64,000 bases of DNA from Rhodospirillaceae bacterium (lineage in GTDB: Bacteria; Pseudomonadota; Alphaproteobacteria; GCA-2731375), in NCBI GenBank assembly GCA_018701215.1, contig JABIWH010000021.1:1-64000 (forward strand). The letters are read 5' to 3'. The position numbers and the translations under genes were made by a program. The stretch's first letter is position 1, and each line of letters begins with the position of its first letter. Shown one piece after another: positions 17,271 to 25,571 of this stretch. The notes under the pieces were generated by a model. That model saw only the letters and a program-made list of their open reading frames with translations, searched no databases and was not told the origin of the DNA.

Positions 17271-18140
17271 TTAATCGCCTGGTGCAAAGACAGCCAATGC
17301 ATTCCAATCCGGCGAGGTGCCCCCCGCTGGATCAAACGGCTGGATCGCCACATGATCGGCACCGGCATCGAAATGGGCCTGTAAACGGGCCCGAATGGTG
17401 GCTTCCGAACCCCAGGCGACCATGGCGTCAAGGAAGCGGTCGCTGCCTTGCCCTGATAGGTCTTCCTCGGTGAAGCCCAGCCTAAGCCAGCAGTTGCGGT
17501 AGTTTGGCAGCACCAGATACATGGCCAGCTGCTTTGCCGCGACCTCGCGCGCCACCGCGGCATCCTCCGTCAGACAGATTTTCTGCTCCACATAGATCGC
17601 CTTGCCCGGCCCGACGATCCCGCGCGCCCGCGCGGTATGTTCCGGCGTCACGTTATAGGGCAGGGCGCCGTCCGCATGCGCCGCCGACAGTGCCAGCATC
17701 TTCGGTCCCAGGGCGGCCAGGACGACCCGGCGTTCGGGTGCGGCGACCTGCACCGGCGTGGCGTACATGGCATCAAGATAGGCGCGCATGGTGGGCAGCG
17801 GCTTGCCATAGTCATGGCCCCGCGCGCCTTCGACCATGGGTATGTGCGAAACACCAAGGCCAAGGATAAAGCGCCCGTCATAAAGCGCGTTCAGGGTATT
17901 GTGCCCCTGCATGGCGGCAGCGGCATCGCGGGCGTAGATATTGGCGATACCGCTGGCAACGTTCAGTTTCGTGGTCCGGCCCAGATAATAGCCGCCCAGG
18001 GCCATGGCCTCGTAGGCCAGGGATTCAGGATACCAGAGAATATCATAGCCATGCCCCTCGACCTCAGCCGCCAAGCGGCCCACGTCCACCATGGGCATTC
18101 TGTTGGGGGCGAACCAAACGCCCCATTTGCCAATCGTCAT
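17271..18140 (-). CDS. LLM-class flavin-dependent oxidoreductase, first gene of operon
   Basis: 289 residues from the ATG at 18140 (AAAGGA 11 bases upstream); the frame reaches 18203. It begins MTIGKWGVWFAPNRMP. Typical segments are GYDILWYPESLAYEAM, LNVASGIANIYARDAAAAMQG and FILGLGVSHIPMVEGARGHDYGKPL. The last resembles the paralogue at 7324 and many actinobacterial F420-type family members. The flavin reductase two genes downstream argues for FMN. It is divergent from the enoyl-CoA hydratase at 18221. Confidence 0.86.
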   Translation of the reverse strand: MTIGKWGVWFAPNRMPMVDVGRLAAEVEGHGYDILWYPESLAYEAMALGGYYLGRTTKLNVASGIANIYARDAAAAMQGHNTLNALYDGRFILGLGVSHIPMVEGARGHDYGKPLPTMRAYLDAMYATPVQVAAPERRVVLAALGPKMLALSAAHADGALPYNVTPEHTARARGIVGPGKAIYVEQKICLTEDAAVAREVAAKQLAMYLVLPNYRNCWLRLGFTEEDLSGQGSDRFLDAMVAWGSEATIRARLQAHFDAGADHVAIQPFDPAGGTSPDWNALAVFAPGD

Positions 18141-18220
18141 CTTCAGGCTATCCTTTGCGTTTCTAGCTCCCGCCATGATGATCCCTGGACCATGCAGCCG
18201 CAAGCCAAAGGTATGACCAA

Positions 18221-19012
18221 ATGAGCGACCCGCAAATTCTGTTCGACGTCAGCGACCATATCGCCACCATCACCTTGAACCGGCCGGAGGCGATGAACGC
18301 CTTGGCGGGCGATATGCGCGAGGTCATTTTGGGCCATTTGGAAACCTGCGCCGCCGTTCCCGACGTGCGCTGCATCGTCATCACCGGCGCGGGCAGAGCG
18401 TTTTGCGCCGGCGGCGATATCGCGGCAATGGCGGCGAAACAGGACATTGGCGATATATCCGAAATGGGCGGCACATTGGTCACCGTCGAGGCGGTCGTGA
18501 CCCTGCTGCGCGGCATACCAAAACCGGTTATCGCGGCGGTCAACGGCGCCGCCGCCGGCGGCGGCATGAACATGGCCCTGGCCTGCGATATCCGCCTGGG
18601 CTGCGAGAAAACGCTGTTTTCGGAGAGCTTCGTGAAAATCGGCCTGATACCCGACTGGGCCGGCTTCGGCTCCTTGACCGAGCTGGTCGGCGCCGCCAAG
18701 GCCATGGAGTTGATGATGACCGGCGAGAGGATCAGGGCGGAGGAAGCCCATCGCCTGGGTCTGCTGAACCAGCTCTATCCCATGGACACATTCCGCGATG
18801 ACGTCCAGGCCTTTGCCAAAACCCTGGCCAGCGGCCCGCCGCAAGCCCTGGCGGCGATCAAACGCGGTGTCTATGCCGCCGCCAATGCCTCCCTGGCCGA
18901 AGTGCTGGCCTTCGAACGCAAGAACCAGCTGGAACTGATCCTCTCGGATGATTCACGGGAAGGCATGCGCGCCTTCCTGGAAAAGCGCGCGCCCAAATTT
19001 GGCTCTAGTTAG
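18221..19012 (+). CDS. Enoyl-CoA hydratase/isomerase family protein
   Basis: 263 residues, normal for a crotonase. The oxyanion-hole segments are GRAFCAGGDIAAMA and NGAAAGGGMNMALACDIRLG. The region FVKIGLIPDWAGFGSLTELVG carries a Glu near the second catalytic position, but the usual Gly-Gly before it is replaced by AGFG. The enzyme would hydrate or isomerise an enoyl-CoA. It is divergent from the monooxygenase operon and overlaps the convergent ketopantoate-reductase-like gene by four bases at the stops. Confidence 0.88.
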   Translation: MSDPQILFDVSDHIATITLNRPEAMNALAGDMREVILGHLETCAAVPDVRCIVITGAGRAFCAGGDIAAMAAKQDIGDISEMGGTLVTVEAVVTLLRGIPKPVIAAVNGAAAGGGMNMALACDIRLGCEKTLFSESFVKIGLIPDWAGFGSLTELVGAAKAMELMMTGERIRAEEAHRLGLLNQLYPMDTFRDDVQAFAKTLASGPPQALAAIKRGVYAAANASLAEVLAFERKNQLELILSDDSREGMRAFLEKRAPKFGSS

Positions 19013-19983
19013 CTAACCTGATCGATCTGCCGGCGCACCTCGGCCAGGGGGATGCTTTTCGGCTCTCCCTTGTTGGCGGCTAGTTGATTGGCAAGGCGTT
19101 GCAGGGTGATATTGGCCGGCGTCGGAACACCATGCAGCCGGCCCAACAGGGCGATTTCACCGTTCAGGTAATCCGCCTCGATATTGCCGGTGCCGCGCGC
19201 CAGGCTCTGCCACGAGGAACCACCGCCCCGCGCTTCGCCCGCCACTGGCGCTGATTTCATCAGCTCGCCCCGGCGCGCTTTTTCCTCCGCCTGAGGGGCG
19301 CAATCGATGCCAGCAGCCGTCATGCAGGCTTCCGCCTCGGCGCGCATCTGGGCCCGGATCGCATCGGCCTCGTCACCGGGCGGCGAGACAGCGGCCAGGG
19401 CGTTGCCCAGGTTCATGATCAGCTTGCCGTATTTGAAACGCATCACCGTGGGATTGGGCCGGGCGGAAAAATTGACACTGTTCAAGCTAGCGGTGACCTC
19501 AGCCACCAGATCATTACTGCCCGTGGGATAAATGCTGGCATCCAGCACGCCGGATTTACGGGCGGCATGGGCCAGCACCGTGCCCGGATCCAACAAAATG
19601 GCCGGCAGATAAACCATCATGGCATGAACATTTTGAAACCGGCGCAGGGCCATGCGTTCGTTGGCGACGCCGTTCTGGCAGCAAAACAGCGGGACCTCGT
19701 CGCCCGCCGCCAATCGCAGATCCTCCAATGCGGCTTCGGTATGCTGAGTCTTCATGGTCAGGATAACCACTTCATCGCCACGGAAATTGATCTCGCGGGG
19801 ATGGCTGACCGCAGGGATCGGCACGTGCACGGACTGCTCCGGTGTCTTGTACAGCAGGCCCCGGTCCTGGATCGCGGCAAGATGATCGCCCCGGGCAATC
19901 AACGTCACGTCAACGTTACCTTGAAACAACTGCGCGCCGATGACACCGCCGACGCCGCCGGCACCATAAATTATAAATCGCAT
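19009..19983 (-). CDS. Ketopantoate reductase family protein (ApbA/PanE-like)
   Basis: 324 residues from the ATG at 19983, supported by GGGAGA four bases before it; the frame to 20136 overlaps the divergent gene. The Rossmann motif YGAGGVGGVIGAQL opens the protein. TMKTQHTEAAL carries the family lysine, and the C-terminal helical domain includes FKYGKLIMNLGNAL and GSSWQSLARGTGNIEADYLNGEI. The last is typical of the substrate domain. It may make pantoate or reduce another 2-oxo acid. The location among CoA-ester genes gives no clear pathway. Confidence 0.87.
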   Translation of the reverse strand: MRFIIYGAGGVGGVIGAQLFQGNVDVTLIARGDHLAAIQDRGLLYKTPEQSVHVPIPAVSHPREINFRGDEVVILTMKTQHTEAALEDLRLAAGDEVPLFCCQNGVANERMALRRFQNVHAMMVYLPAILLDPGTVLAHAARKSGVLDASIYPTGSNDLVAEVTASLNSVNFSARPNPTVMRFKYGKLIMNLGNALAAVSPPGDEADAIRAQMRAEAEACMTAAGIDCAPQAEEKARRGELMKSAPVAGEARGGGSSWQSLARGTGNIEADYLNGEIALLGRLHGVPTPANITLQRLANQLAANKGEPKSIPLAEVRRQIDQVS

Positions 19984-20046
19984 GACCTCTCCCCAACTAG
20001 GCTGCGATGTTACACTAAATTTAGATTCGCTTTGAAAGGAATAGAG

Positions 20047-20844
20047 ATGTCGGACACACCCTATGAAATCTACGCCATTAAATACGGCGACCGCATGGGT
20101 GAGCGCGGCGCTATGTTCGTGCACGGCGATCCCCACGATGCACCCATCGCCATGGATTATTTTATCTGGGTGATCCGCAATGATCAGCGCACGATTGTTA
20201 TCGATGTGGGCTACGACAAAGAGGAAGGCGAAGGCCGGGGCCGCAGCTTTCTACGCTCGCCGGTGGAAGGCCTGGCACTACTGGATATCGATGCCGACGC
20301 AATCGAGGATGTGATCATTACCCACATGCATTACGACCATGCGGGCAATCTGGAACTGTTCCCCAAGGCGCGCTTTCATATTCAGGACGAGGAGATGTCG
20401 TTCGTCACCGGGCGGGCCATGACCCATCCGGCACTGCGCCATTCGTTCAAGCTGGATGACGTGCTTGAAATGGTCCGCCTGACCTACGGCGACCGGGTTA
20501 TTTTCCATGCTGGCGAAGATCAGGTCGCCCCCGGCGTCACCGTGCATCATCTACCGGGCCACACCCGAGGCCTGCAGGCTGTCCGCGTCTATACCGCAAG
20601 GGGCCCGGTGGTCCTGGCTTCGGACACGGCGCATTATTACGAGAGTTTCGAACAAGAAACGCCGTTTCAAACCCACGAAAACCTGTACGAAATGCTGGAA
20701 AGTCATCGCAAGCTGCGCGCTCTGGCATCTGACAATGCCCATATCGTCCCTGGCCATGACCCGGCGGTACTACAGCGCTATCCAGCACCCCGCCCCGACC
20801 TTGAAGGCATCGTGGCAAGGTTGGATGTAGCACCCAAAGTTTAG
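20047..20844 (+). CDS. Metallo-beta-lactamase fold hydrolase (AHL-lactonase-like)
   Basis: 265 residues from the ATG at 20047, with AAAGGAATAGAG directly upstream; a much longer open frame to 19567 runs antisense through the neighbouring gene and is rejected. The zinc motif THMHYDHAGNLELF fits HxHxDH. Further ligands are the His in HLPGHTRG, the Asp in VVLASDTAHYY and the His in HIVPGHDP. The layout, with the substrate domain MSFVTGRAMTHPALRH, resembles N-acyl homoserine lactonases, but other lactones or esters are possible. It overlaps the stop of the convergent epimerase by four bases. Confidence 0.88.
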   Translation: MSDTPYEIYAIKYGDRMGERGAMFVHGDPHDAPIAMDYFIWVIRNDQRTIVIDVGYDKEEGEGRGRSFLRSPVEGLALLDIDADAIEDVIITHMHYDHAGNLELFPKARFHIQDEEMSFVTGRAMTHPALRHSFKLDDVLEMVRLTYGDRVIFHAGEDQVAPGVTVHHLPGHTRGLQAVRVYTARGPVVLASDTAHYYESFEQETPFQTHENLYEMLESHRKLRALASDNAHIVPGHDPAVLQRYPAPRPDLEGIVARLDVAPKV

Positions 20845-21776
20845 GGTAGAAACGCCATCAGGCCCTTGCGGATATCGAATTTGGGATCGTAGCCCAAAAC
20901 CTCGCGGGCCCGGCTGATGTCCAGGGCGCCTTTATGCACACAGGCCACGTTGAAGTCCGCGTCACCATGGCGATAAGGCTCGTTACCAACGCTTAACTGG
21001 GCGCCGGGCACCAGCTCGGTCGCGATCTCGGCGATCTCGCGCAAACTGACGCCCGTGCCGGTGCCGACGTTATAGGCATCACAGGGATGCTCTTCCTTGT
21101 CGATGGCCAACAAGGCCAGATCCACCATGTCATCGACATAGGTATGGTCGCAAACGAAATCAGCGCCAAATGGTTGATGAAACGGGCGCCCGGCCATGGC
21201 CGCGTTGATGAATGAATTGGGCACCCGCTCGCGCGGTAGGTCAGGGCCATAGACCCAGATGGCGCGCAGATGGATAACCTCCAAGCCGTATTGCTCCTTA
21301 TAGCCACGGCCCAGATGCTCCACCGACAGCTTCGACACGCCGTAGGGATGCAGCGGATTTTGCGGATGCTCCTCGTCGATCACCTCCGATTGGAAGGCGC
21401 CATATGTTTCTTCCGAACTCATATGCACCATGCGCCGGGTACCGAACAGACGCATGGCCTCGAGCAAATTAATGCTACCGCCAATGTTGACCTCGAACGT
21501 ACGCATGGGGGCGCGGACAGAGGCGATCACGCCGACGATGGCGGCGGCATGAAAGACGCAATCGGGGGCGTCCTCCTTGAACAGCGCCATCACCGCCGGG
21601 CATTCGGTAATCTCGCCCAGCACCGGACGTACACTGTCATATTGCTCGGCGATTTTGCGCAGGGCGGGCGACAACCCCATGTCGAACGCCGTCACCCGGT
21701 CGCCCCGCGCGGCCAGGGCCGCGACCACCGCCGCACCCACGAAACCCGATGCGCCTGTTACCAAGATGTGCGCCAT
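20841..21776 (-). CDS. NAD-dependent epimerase/dehydratase (extended SDR)
   Basis: 311 residues. The NAD motif VTGASGFVGAAVV opens the protein. The catalytic S and YxxxK are in HMSSEETYGAF and PYGVSKLSVEHLG. The C-terminal substrate part has VYGPDLPRERVPNSFINAAM and VCDHTYVDDMVDLALLAI. The family acts on nucleotide sugars or related substrates. No sugar biosynthesis genes are adjacent. It is divergent from the carboxymuconolactone decarboxylase-like gene at 21856. Confidence 0.88.
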   Translation of the reverse strand: MAHILVTGASGFVGAAVVAALAARGDRVTAFDMGLSPALRKIAEQYDSVRPVLGEITECPAVMALFKEDAPDCVFHAAAIVGVIASVRAPMRTFEVNIGGSINLLEAMRLFGTRRMVHMSSEETYGAFQSEVIDEEHPQNPLHPYGVSKLSVEHLGRGYKEQYGLEVIHLRAIWVYGPDLPRERVPNSFINAAMAGRPFHQPFGADFVCDHTYVDDMVDLALLAIDKEEHPCDAYNVGTGTGVSLREIAEIATELVPGAQLSVGNEPYRHGDADFNVACVHKGALDISRAREVLGYDPKFDIRKGLMAFLP

Positions 21777-21855
21777 ACCAAAACCCGCCCCTTTTTATTA
21801 CCGTCATTGGATGTCATGATTTGGCGGAAACGTAGCATGGTTAGGAGAGCGAGTA

Positions 21856-22164
21856 ATGGCGGACAAGAAGACAGTTTATGAATTGATCCCGCAATTGGGA
21901 AAACTGCGCGACGAAGTGCTGTTCGGCGATGTCTGGGAACAGCCCGAGCTGTCCAAGCGCGACCGCAGTCTGGCCACTTGCGCTGTACTGATCGCATTGT
22001 ACCGCACGGACGAGCTGCGCGGCCACATGGCCCGCGCGATCGACAATGGCGTCACCAAGGAAGAAATATTCGGCTTGATCACTCATCTGGCATTCTATTC
22101 CGGGTGGCCCTGCGCGGTGAACGCGGGCCGGGTCGCGCTGGAAATTTTCGAAAACCAGAAGTGA
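21856..22164 (+). CDS. Carboxymuconolactone decarboxylase (CMD) family protein
   Basis: 102 residues, typical of the short all-helical CMD family. AGGAGAG precedes the ATG. The conserved motif region is LSKRDRSLATCAVLIALYRTDELRGHMARAIDNG, with a Cys and a His but not a full CxxC peroxidase motif. It therefore looks like a lactone decarboxylase-type or accessory protein. The segment VTKEEIFGLITHLAFYSGWPCAVNA is characteristic. It is the first gene of a six-gene operon that ends with a molybdenum hydroxylase. Confidence 0.87.
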   Translation: MADKKTVYELIPQLGKLRDEVLFGDVWEQPELSKRDRSLATCAVLIALYRTDELRGHMARAIDNGVTKEEIFGLITHLAFYSGWPCAVNAGRVALEIFENQK

Positions 22165-22188
22165 TCATAAAGTAAGGAGTACGAACAA

Positions 22189-23121
22189 ATGACAAAGATC
22201 GGATTTATCGGCCTGGGCACCATGGGCGCCTCGTTCGCCAGCAACCTGATCAAGGCCGGCTTCGAGGTCACGGTAAATGACCTGCACCGCCAGGTCGCCG
22301 AGCCGCACTTGGCGGCGGGCGCCAAATGGGCCGATACGCCACGGGAACTGGCGGCGGTCTCTGACGTGATCCTGACCTCCCTGCCCGGCCCGAGGGAGAT
22401 CGAGGCGGTGGCGTTGGATGAGACCGATGGTTTGATCGCCGGCATGCGTCCGGGCACGGTTTTCTTCGATCTTTCCACCAATTCCCCTACCTCGGTCCGG
22501 CACATTGGCGCGACCCTTGCCGCCAAGGGCCTGCACCACCTGGACGCACCCGTCAGCGGCGGCCCCAAGGGTGCCGCTTCCGGCAAGCTGGCGATCTGGG
22601 TCGGCGGCGACAAGGGGGTGTTCGAGGCCAACCGAGGCGTCCTGGATGCCCTGGGCGATCAGGTTCGCTATATCGGCCTGATCGGCGCCGGCGCGGTGGC
22701 GAAATTGGTTCATAACGCCGCCGGCTATGCCATCCAGACGGCTCTGGCGGAGGTTTTCTCGGTCGGCGTCAAAGCGGGTGTCGAGCCTTTGGCGTTGTTC
22801 GAGGCGGTGCGCCAAGGTGCGCGGGGCCGGCAACGGACCTTTGACAGTCTGGGCGATCATTACCTGATCAACCAATACGATCCGCCGGACTTCGCCCTGC
22901 GTCTGGCCCACAAGGATGTCTCGCTGGCGGCCCAGATGGGCCGCGATGTCGGTGTGCCCATGCGTCTGATCGACCAGACCGTGGCCGAGATGACCGAGGC
23001 CCTGGGCCGTGGCTGGGAGGGACGGGATTCCCGCGTTTCCATGTTGTTGCAGCAGGAGCGCGCCGGCCTTGATTTCGCCGTGGACCCCAAGGACGTACAA
23101 GCAGTCATCGATACCGATTAG
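22189..23121 (+). CDS. 3-hydroxyisobutyrate dehydrogenase family oxidoreductase
   Basis: 310 residues with TAAGGAG before the ATG. The NAD(P) motif is IGFIGLGTMGASFASNLIKAG. The substrate loop is DAPVSGGPKGAASGKLAIWVGG, and the catalytic lysine lies in GAGAVAKLVHN. The family oxidises 3-hydroxy acids such as 3-hydroxyisobutyrate, tartronate semialdehyde or glutarate derivatives. It is the second gene of the operon, followed after 11 bp by a MetE-like protein. The physiological substrate cannot be read from this. Confidence 0.9.
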   Translation: MTKIGFIGLGTMGASFASNLIKAGFEVTVNDLHRQVAEPHLAAGAKWADTPRELAAVSDVILTSLPGPREIEAVALDETDGLIAGMRPGTVFFDLSTNSPTSVRHIGATLAAKGLHHLDAPVSGGPKGAASGKLAIWVGGDKGVFEANRGVLDALGDQVRYIGLIGAGAVAKLVHNAAGYAIQTALAEVFSVGVKAGVEPLALFEAVRQGARGRQRTFDSLGDHYLINQYDPPDFALRLAHKDVSLAAQMGRDVGVPMRLIDQTVAEMTEALGRGWEGRDSRVSMLLQQERAGLDFAVDPKDVQAVIDTD

Positions 23122-23132
23122 AGGACGAAACC

Positions 23133-24236
23133 ATGGCAGCTCGCCTGAAACCACCGTTCCGCGCCGATCATGTGGGCAGCCTGTTGCGGCCCGCCAATCT
23201 GCACGACGCGCGCGCCAAGTCGGCGCGGGGCGAAATCGATGCAGCGGCTTTACGAAAGGTTGAAGATGCCGCCATCCGTGATGTGGTGGCATTGCAGGAA
23301 GACATCGGCCTGCAAGGCATTAGCGACGGCGAGTTTCGCCGCACCTGGTGGCATTTCGATTTCCTCTCCGGCTTTGACGGCTTCGAACTGGGCGCGCCGT
23401 TGGACAAGGGCACCTTCCAGGGCAGTGATGAGCAACCGCCCCGGGCCATGATCACCGCCAAATTGGCGCGTTCCCAGCCAGTCATGGTGGATCACTTCAC
23501 CTATCTGAACGGACTGACGGAGCATACCGCCAAATTCACCGTACCCGGCCCCTCCATGGCACATTTCAGAGCCGGCCGTGAAGGCATCTCGGAGGCGGCC
23601 TATCCGGACCTGGCTGAATTCTGGGCCGATCTTACCGCCGCCTATAGGGCGGAGCTGGGTGATCTGGCGGCCAATGGTTGCCGTTATCTACAGCTCGACG
23701 ACATCTCTTATGCCTATCTCTGCGACGACGATATCCGCGCCAATCTAAAGTCACGGGGCGATGATGCCGACGAATTGGCCCTGACCTACGCCCAGGCCCT
23801 AAACGACGCTATCCGAGATTTGCCCGATGATGTAACCACGGCCATGCATATGTGCCGGGGTAATTTTCAGAGCACTTGGGCCGCCCAGGGCGGTTACGAA
23901 CCGGTGGCCGAGCGGGTCTTCAACACGGTCAGTATCGACGCGTTGTTCATGGAATATGACAGCGAGCGGGCGGGAGGTTTCGCACCATTGCGCTTTGTCC
24001 CCGACGACAAGATCGTGGTCCTGGGTCTGGTCACCACCAAGACCGCCCCGTTGGAGACCAAGGACACCCTGAAGCGCCGGATCGACGAAGCAGCGCGATA
24101 CATTGACCTGGACCGCCTATGCCTCAGCCCGCAATGCGGTTTCTCCTCCACCCACCACGGCAATAAGATCACCGAGGCAGATGAAATTGCCAAACTGCGC
24201 CTGATTGTCGAGGTCGCGGCAGAGGTCTGGGGTTAG
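23133..24236 (+). CDS. MetE C-terminal-domain-like methyltransferase (cobalamin-independent methionine synthase family)
   Basis: 367 residues, the size of the stand-alone catalytic domain rather than the full MetE of about 750. It opens with FRADHVGSLLRP and has ISDGEFRRTWWHFDF. A zinc-site region at HMCRGNFQ and at CLSPQCGFSST supplies the His and Cys ligands seen in MetE. Such short proteins (YxjG/YxjH, or xenobiotic dealkylation proteins) transfer methyl groups to thiols. It lies between a hydroxy-acid dehydrogenase and a molybdenum hydroxylase operon, so a role in catabolic methyl or thiol transfer is possible. Confidence 0.88.
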   Translation: MAARLKPPFRADHVGSLLRPANLHDARAKSARGEIDAAALRKVEDAAIRDVVALQEDIGLQGISDGEFRRTWWHFDFLSGFDGFELGAPLDKGTFQGSDEQPPRAMITAKLARSQPVMVDHFTYLNGLTEHTAKFTVPGPSMAHFRAGREGISEAAYPDLAEFWADLTAAYRAELGDLAANGCRYLQLDDISYAYLCDDDIRANLKSRGDDADELALTYAQALNDAIRDLPDDVTTAMHMCRGNFQSTWAAQGGYEPVAERVFNTVSIDALFMEYDSERAGGFAPLRFVPDDKIVVLGLVTTKTAPLETKDTLKRRIDEAARYIDLDRLCLSPQCGFSSTHHGNKITEADEIAKLRLIVEVAAEVWG

Positions 24237-24246
24237 ATAGGCGTTC

Positions 24247-25089
24247 ATGAAAGCACCGGATTTCGACTATGAGCGCCCCCAGGGCCTGGCGGAGGCTTTG
24301 AGTTTGCTGGCGCGGCATGGTGAGGACGCCGCCATCATCGCCGGCGGGCAAAGTTTGTTGCCGCTATTGAACTTTCGCATGGCCGCACCGGAATTGCTGA
24401 TCGACATCGGCCGTCTAGACGAATTGAAACAGATCACCGAACAGGACGGTCATATCGAGATCGGCGGCCTGGTGCGCCATTGCGATCTGGCCGCCAGTCC
24501 GTTGATTGCCCGGATCTTGCCGCTATTGCCGCAAGCCATCGGTCATATCGCCCATCCGGCGGTGCGCCATCGCGGCACCATCGGCGGCAGTTTGGCCATG
24601 GCCGACCCGGCGGCGGAGCTGGCCGCCTGTTGCCTTGCCCTGGACGGCCAATTCTTGCTGGCATCGGAACGCGGCCAGCGCTGGGTCGGGGCGGAAGATT
24701 TTTTTCATGGCGTCTATGAGACCGCCTTGGCTTCGGATGAAATGTTGACGGCCATCGGTCTGCCCAAACCCGGCCCGGACAGCGTCTGTATCTTCAAGGA
24801 GATCGCACGCCGCCAGGGTGATTTCGCAATGGCCGGCCTGGCTTTGGTGACGGATGTCAAGAACGGACCACGCATCGCGCTGCTTGGCGTTTCAGACCGG
24901 CCGATGCTGGCGCGCCAAACAATGGCGTATCTAAAGGAAGCACCACTCGACGATCTGCGCATCGAAGCGGCGGCGGAACTGATTGGCGAAGAAGTTGATC
25001 CACCCGAGGATCCGGCCTATCCGCCAGCCTACCGCCGGCATTTGGTGCAGGTTCTGTTACGGCAAGCATTGACGGAGTTGCTGCAATGA
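24247..25089 (+). CDS. Molybdenum hydroxylase FAD-binding medium subunit (CoxM/CutM-like)
   Basis: 280 residues. The FAD-binding segments are IIAGGQSLLPLLNFRMA and HRGTIGGSLAMADPAAELAA, both standard for the medium subunit of CO dehydrogenase/xanthine dehydrogenase-type enzymes. It passes electrons from the iron-sulfur subunit to FAD. It overlaps the small-subunit gene by four bases (ATGA), so the two are translationally coupled. It starts 10 bp after the MetE-like gene. Confidence 0.93.
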   Translation: MKAPDFDYERPQGLAEALSLLARHGEDAAIIAGGQSLLPLLNFRMAAPELLIDIGRLDELKQITEQDGHIEIGGLVRHCDLAASPLIARILPLLPQAIGHIAHPAVRHRGTIGGSLAMADPAAELAACCLALDGQFLLASERGQRWVGAEDFFHGVYETALASDEMLTAIGLPKPGPDSVCIFKEIARRQGDFAMAGLALVTDVKNGPRIALLGVSDRPMLARQTMAYLKEAPLDDLRIEAAAELIGEEVDPPEDPAYPPAYRRHLVQVLLRQALTELLQ

Positions 25090-25571
25090 CGGCAAGGACC
25101 CGGCGCATAGCCCTGACGGTGAATGGCGAGGCGGTGTCGCGCGAGGTGCCGGTGCGGCAAAACCTGGTGGACTTCCTGCGTCACGATCTGGGCTTCACGG
25201 GTTCTCACGTAGGCTGCGAACAGGGCGCCTGCGGGGCCTGTACCATTGTGCTGGATAACGAAACGGTACGCGGCTGTCTGGTCCTCGCCGTGCAGGCGGA
25301 CGGCTGCGAGATACGAACTATCGAGGGCAGCGATGACCTGTTGAGCGATCTGCGCCGGAGCTTCCATGCGTTGAACGCCCTGCAATGCGGTTTTTGTACG
25401 CCGGGTATGTTGCTAAGCGCGCAGGAATTGCTACAGGCCAATCCCGCGCCCAGCCGCCAGGACATCCGTGACTATCTATCGGGCAACTTCTGCCGCTGTA
25501 CCGGTTATCAGGCCATCGTCGATGCGGTCGCCGAGGTCGCCGCCAGGCGCCCGGGCGGTATCACCTCATGA
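25086..25571 (+). CDS. Molybdenum hydroxylase [2Fe-2S] small subunit (CoxS/CutS-like)
   Basis: 161 residues, the usual size. The plant-type cluster has GCEQGACGACTIVLD and a further Cys in RGCLVL. The second cluster has CGFCTPGM and CRCTGY. Both clusters are complete. It relays electrons between the molybdenum site and FAD. The ATG overlaps the medium-subunit stop, and its own stop overlaps the large-subunit start, each by four bases. Confidence 0.95.
   Translation: MTARTRRIALTVNGEAVSREVPVRQNLVDFLRHDLGFTGSHVGCEQGACGACTIVLDNETVRGCLVLAVQADGCEIRTIEGSDDLLSDLRRSFHALNALQCGFCTPGMLLSAQELLQANPAPSRQDIRDYLSGNFCRCTGYQAIVDAVAEVAARRPGGITS

Noticed and set aside
19567..20046. 160-codon N-terminal extension of the metallo-beta-lactamase gene
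   Set aside because: It runs antisense through the ketopantoate-reductase-like gene, and a good ribosome binding site precedes the internal ATG at 20047.
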